Shown here in pieces: positions 63,415 to 64,000 of a DNA stretch of 64,000 nt. Every line of letters starts with the position of its first letter. Position 1 is the first letter of the stretch. The position numbers and the translations under genes were made by a program. Under the pieces are notes generated by a model. That model was given only the letters and a program-made list of their open reading frames with translations, ran no database searches and was not told where the DNA came from. This DNA comes from Cupriavidus cauae. GTDB lineage: Bacteria > Pseudomonadota > Gammaproteobacteria > Burkholderiales > Burkholderiaceae. Location of the stretch: NCBI RefSeq assembly GCF_008632125.1, contig NZ_VWRN01000053.1:496001-560000 (forward strand), given 5' to 3'.

Positions 63415-63646
63415 CGTGGTTATCCGGAAATGGAATGGCGACAAGCTTAGGGGCGCCGCGCCGCGGAAATCCAATGCCGTTTGTTCATTCGGTCATGCCG
63501 GAAATGCATAACCTTGCGAGAGCGCGATCCACTCCGCCGAAGTGGGGTGCCGGGCGTTGCCGGGCGTTGCCGGGACGCCATGTGGGCGGCGCGTCCCCGC
63601 ACTCAGCCCGCCCCTTCTCCGAACTCCGCCCGCCCCGTCCCAGGTC

Positions 63647-64000
63647 TCAGCCCGCCCCGCCCTCGATCGGCGCCGCGCCGGCCGACAGGCTGGCCCAGAT
63701 GCGGTCGACCAGCTCCCGCTTGCGGCGCAGCTGGCTGCCGCGCCGGTCGTTGCCATGCTCGCCGGGCCGCGCCCGGTACAGCCGGATCTCCATCTCGATC
63801 GACAGCGGCGCCGCGCGCGGGCCCTCTGCCCGCACCAGCCGGCCCTGCGCGACCTCCTCCCGCACCGCGCTCTCGGGCAGGAAGGCCAGGCCATGGCCGG
63901 CCAGCGCCATCACCTTGAGGGCCTCGGCCATATCGGTCTCGTAGCATTTGTCGAGCTTGAACGACTCGCTGGTGTCCGACAGCAGCATCTCGACCATCCG
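63647..64000 (-). CDS. LysR-family regulator, C-terminal part (cut by window edge)
   Basis: The frame is open to the right edge, leaving about 118 C-terminal residues. CYETDMAEALKVMALAGHGLAFLPESAVREEVAQGRLVRA is the end of a LysR effector-binding domain (the AGHGLAFLPESAV segment is typical). The HTH lies outside. It is upstream of gdhA on the same strand; the 230-base gap contains short gccgggcgtt and cccgcccc repeats and no obvious terminator. Its target is unknown. Confidence 0.85.
   Translation of the reverse strand, partial: RMVEMLLSDTSESFKLDKCYETDMAEALKVMALAGHGLAFLPESAVREEVAQGRLVRAEGPRAAPLSIEMEIRLYRARPGEHGNDRRGSQLRRKRELVDRIWASLSAGAAPIEGGAG

Overview
The window is a high-GC chromosomal segment of a betaproteobacterium in the Burkholderiaceae. 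Gene content points most strongly to Cupriavidus or a close relative (inference). Indicators are the gltIJKL-gdhA block, zapB-like/zapA followed by an RNA gene and an EVE-domain gene, pepA-holC opposite lptFG, tyrS opposite an M23 peptidase and anmK, and rplM-rpsI-bactofilin-erpA. No tRNA, rRNA, insertion sequence, prophage or CRISPR array was seen. Most of the window is core housekeeping and metabolism.

Layout. 1-8.8 kb: a cobalamin block. btuF (cut by the left edge) converges on a seven-gene minus-strand operon, btuB-btuC-btuD-cobO-cobT-cobS-cobC, headed by a clear cobalamin riboswitch with its own sigma70-type promoter. 8.9-11.2 kb: zapB-like and zapA cell-division genes, an RNA-rich intergenic stretch (a long hairpin element and a probable 6S RNA with a strong terminator), then an EVE-domain protein. 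11.2-13 kb: a TauE/SafE permease and a SIMPL-domain periplasmic protein. 13.1-22.7 kb: a malonate/acyl-CoA region (gntR, matA, a Bug-type binding protein, a crotonase, matB; then a CitE-like lyase and a CaiB-like transferase opposite a LysR regulator). 22.7-26.8 kb: two divergent accessory genes. One is a large unknown membrane-associated protein. The other is a member of the ShET2/EspL type III effector cysteine-protease family, which is the most unexpected content here. 26.8-34.2 kb: lgt, a LysR gene opposite ilvD, a TetR/VOC pair with two operators, an arginase-family gene and an Rpn-family nuclease. 34.4-47.2 kb: holC, pepA, lptF, lptG, cbiX, a Tam-like methyltransferase, a YhhQ-type transporter, a phosphoglycerate-mutase-like phosphatase, a PEBP protein, dtd, tyrS, an M23 peptidase and anmK. 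47.3-51.4 kb: LysR/PhyH pair, erpA, bactofilin, rpsI and rplM. 51.6-55.1 kb: a candidate small RNA, an OsmC protein, rnpB, a DUF3025-like protein with a collagen-like tail that runs into rnpB, and pyrC. 55.2-64 kb: tartrate catabolism (ttuC-ttuD), a class II amidotransferase, the glutamate/aspartate ABC importer, gdhA and a LysR gene cut by the right edge.

How genes work together. The cobalamin block couples uptake (BtuB, BtuF, BtuC, BtuD) to corrinoid adenosylation and lower-ligand assembly (CobO, CobT, CobS, CobC), consistent with salvage under B12 feedback. MatB and MatA would activate malonate and decarboxylate it to acetyl-CoA. TtuC and TtuD would route tartrate to phosphoglycerate. GltIJKL and GdhA would import and deaminate glutamate.

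A striking background feature is the density of short direct repeats, both between genes and in frame inside them (cobT, the EVE gene, the 757-residue unknown gene, DUF3025). Coordinates near starts were chosen from ribosome-binding sites, overlaps and family length; all function calls are made by eye from motifs and remain untested by database search.
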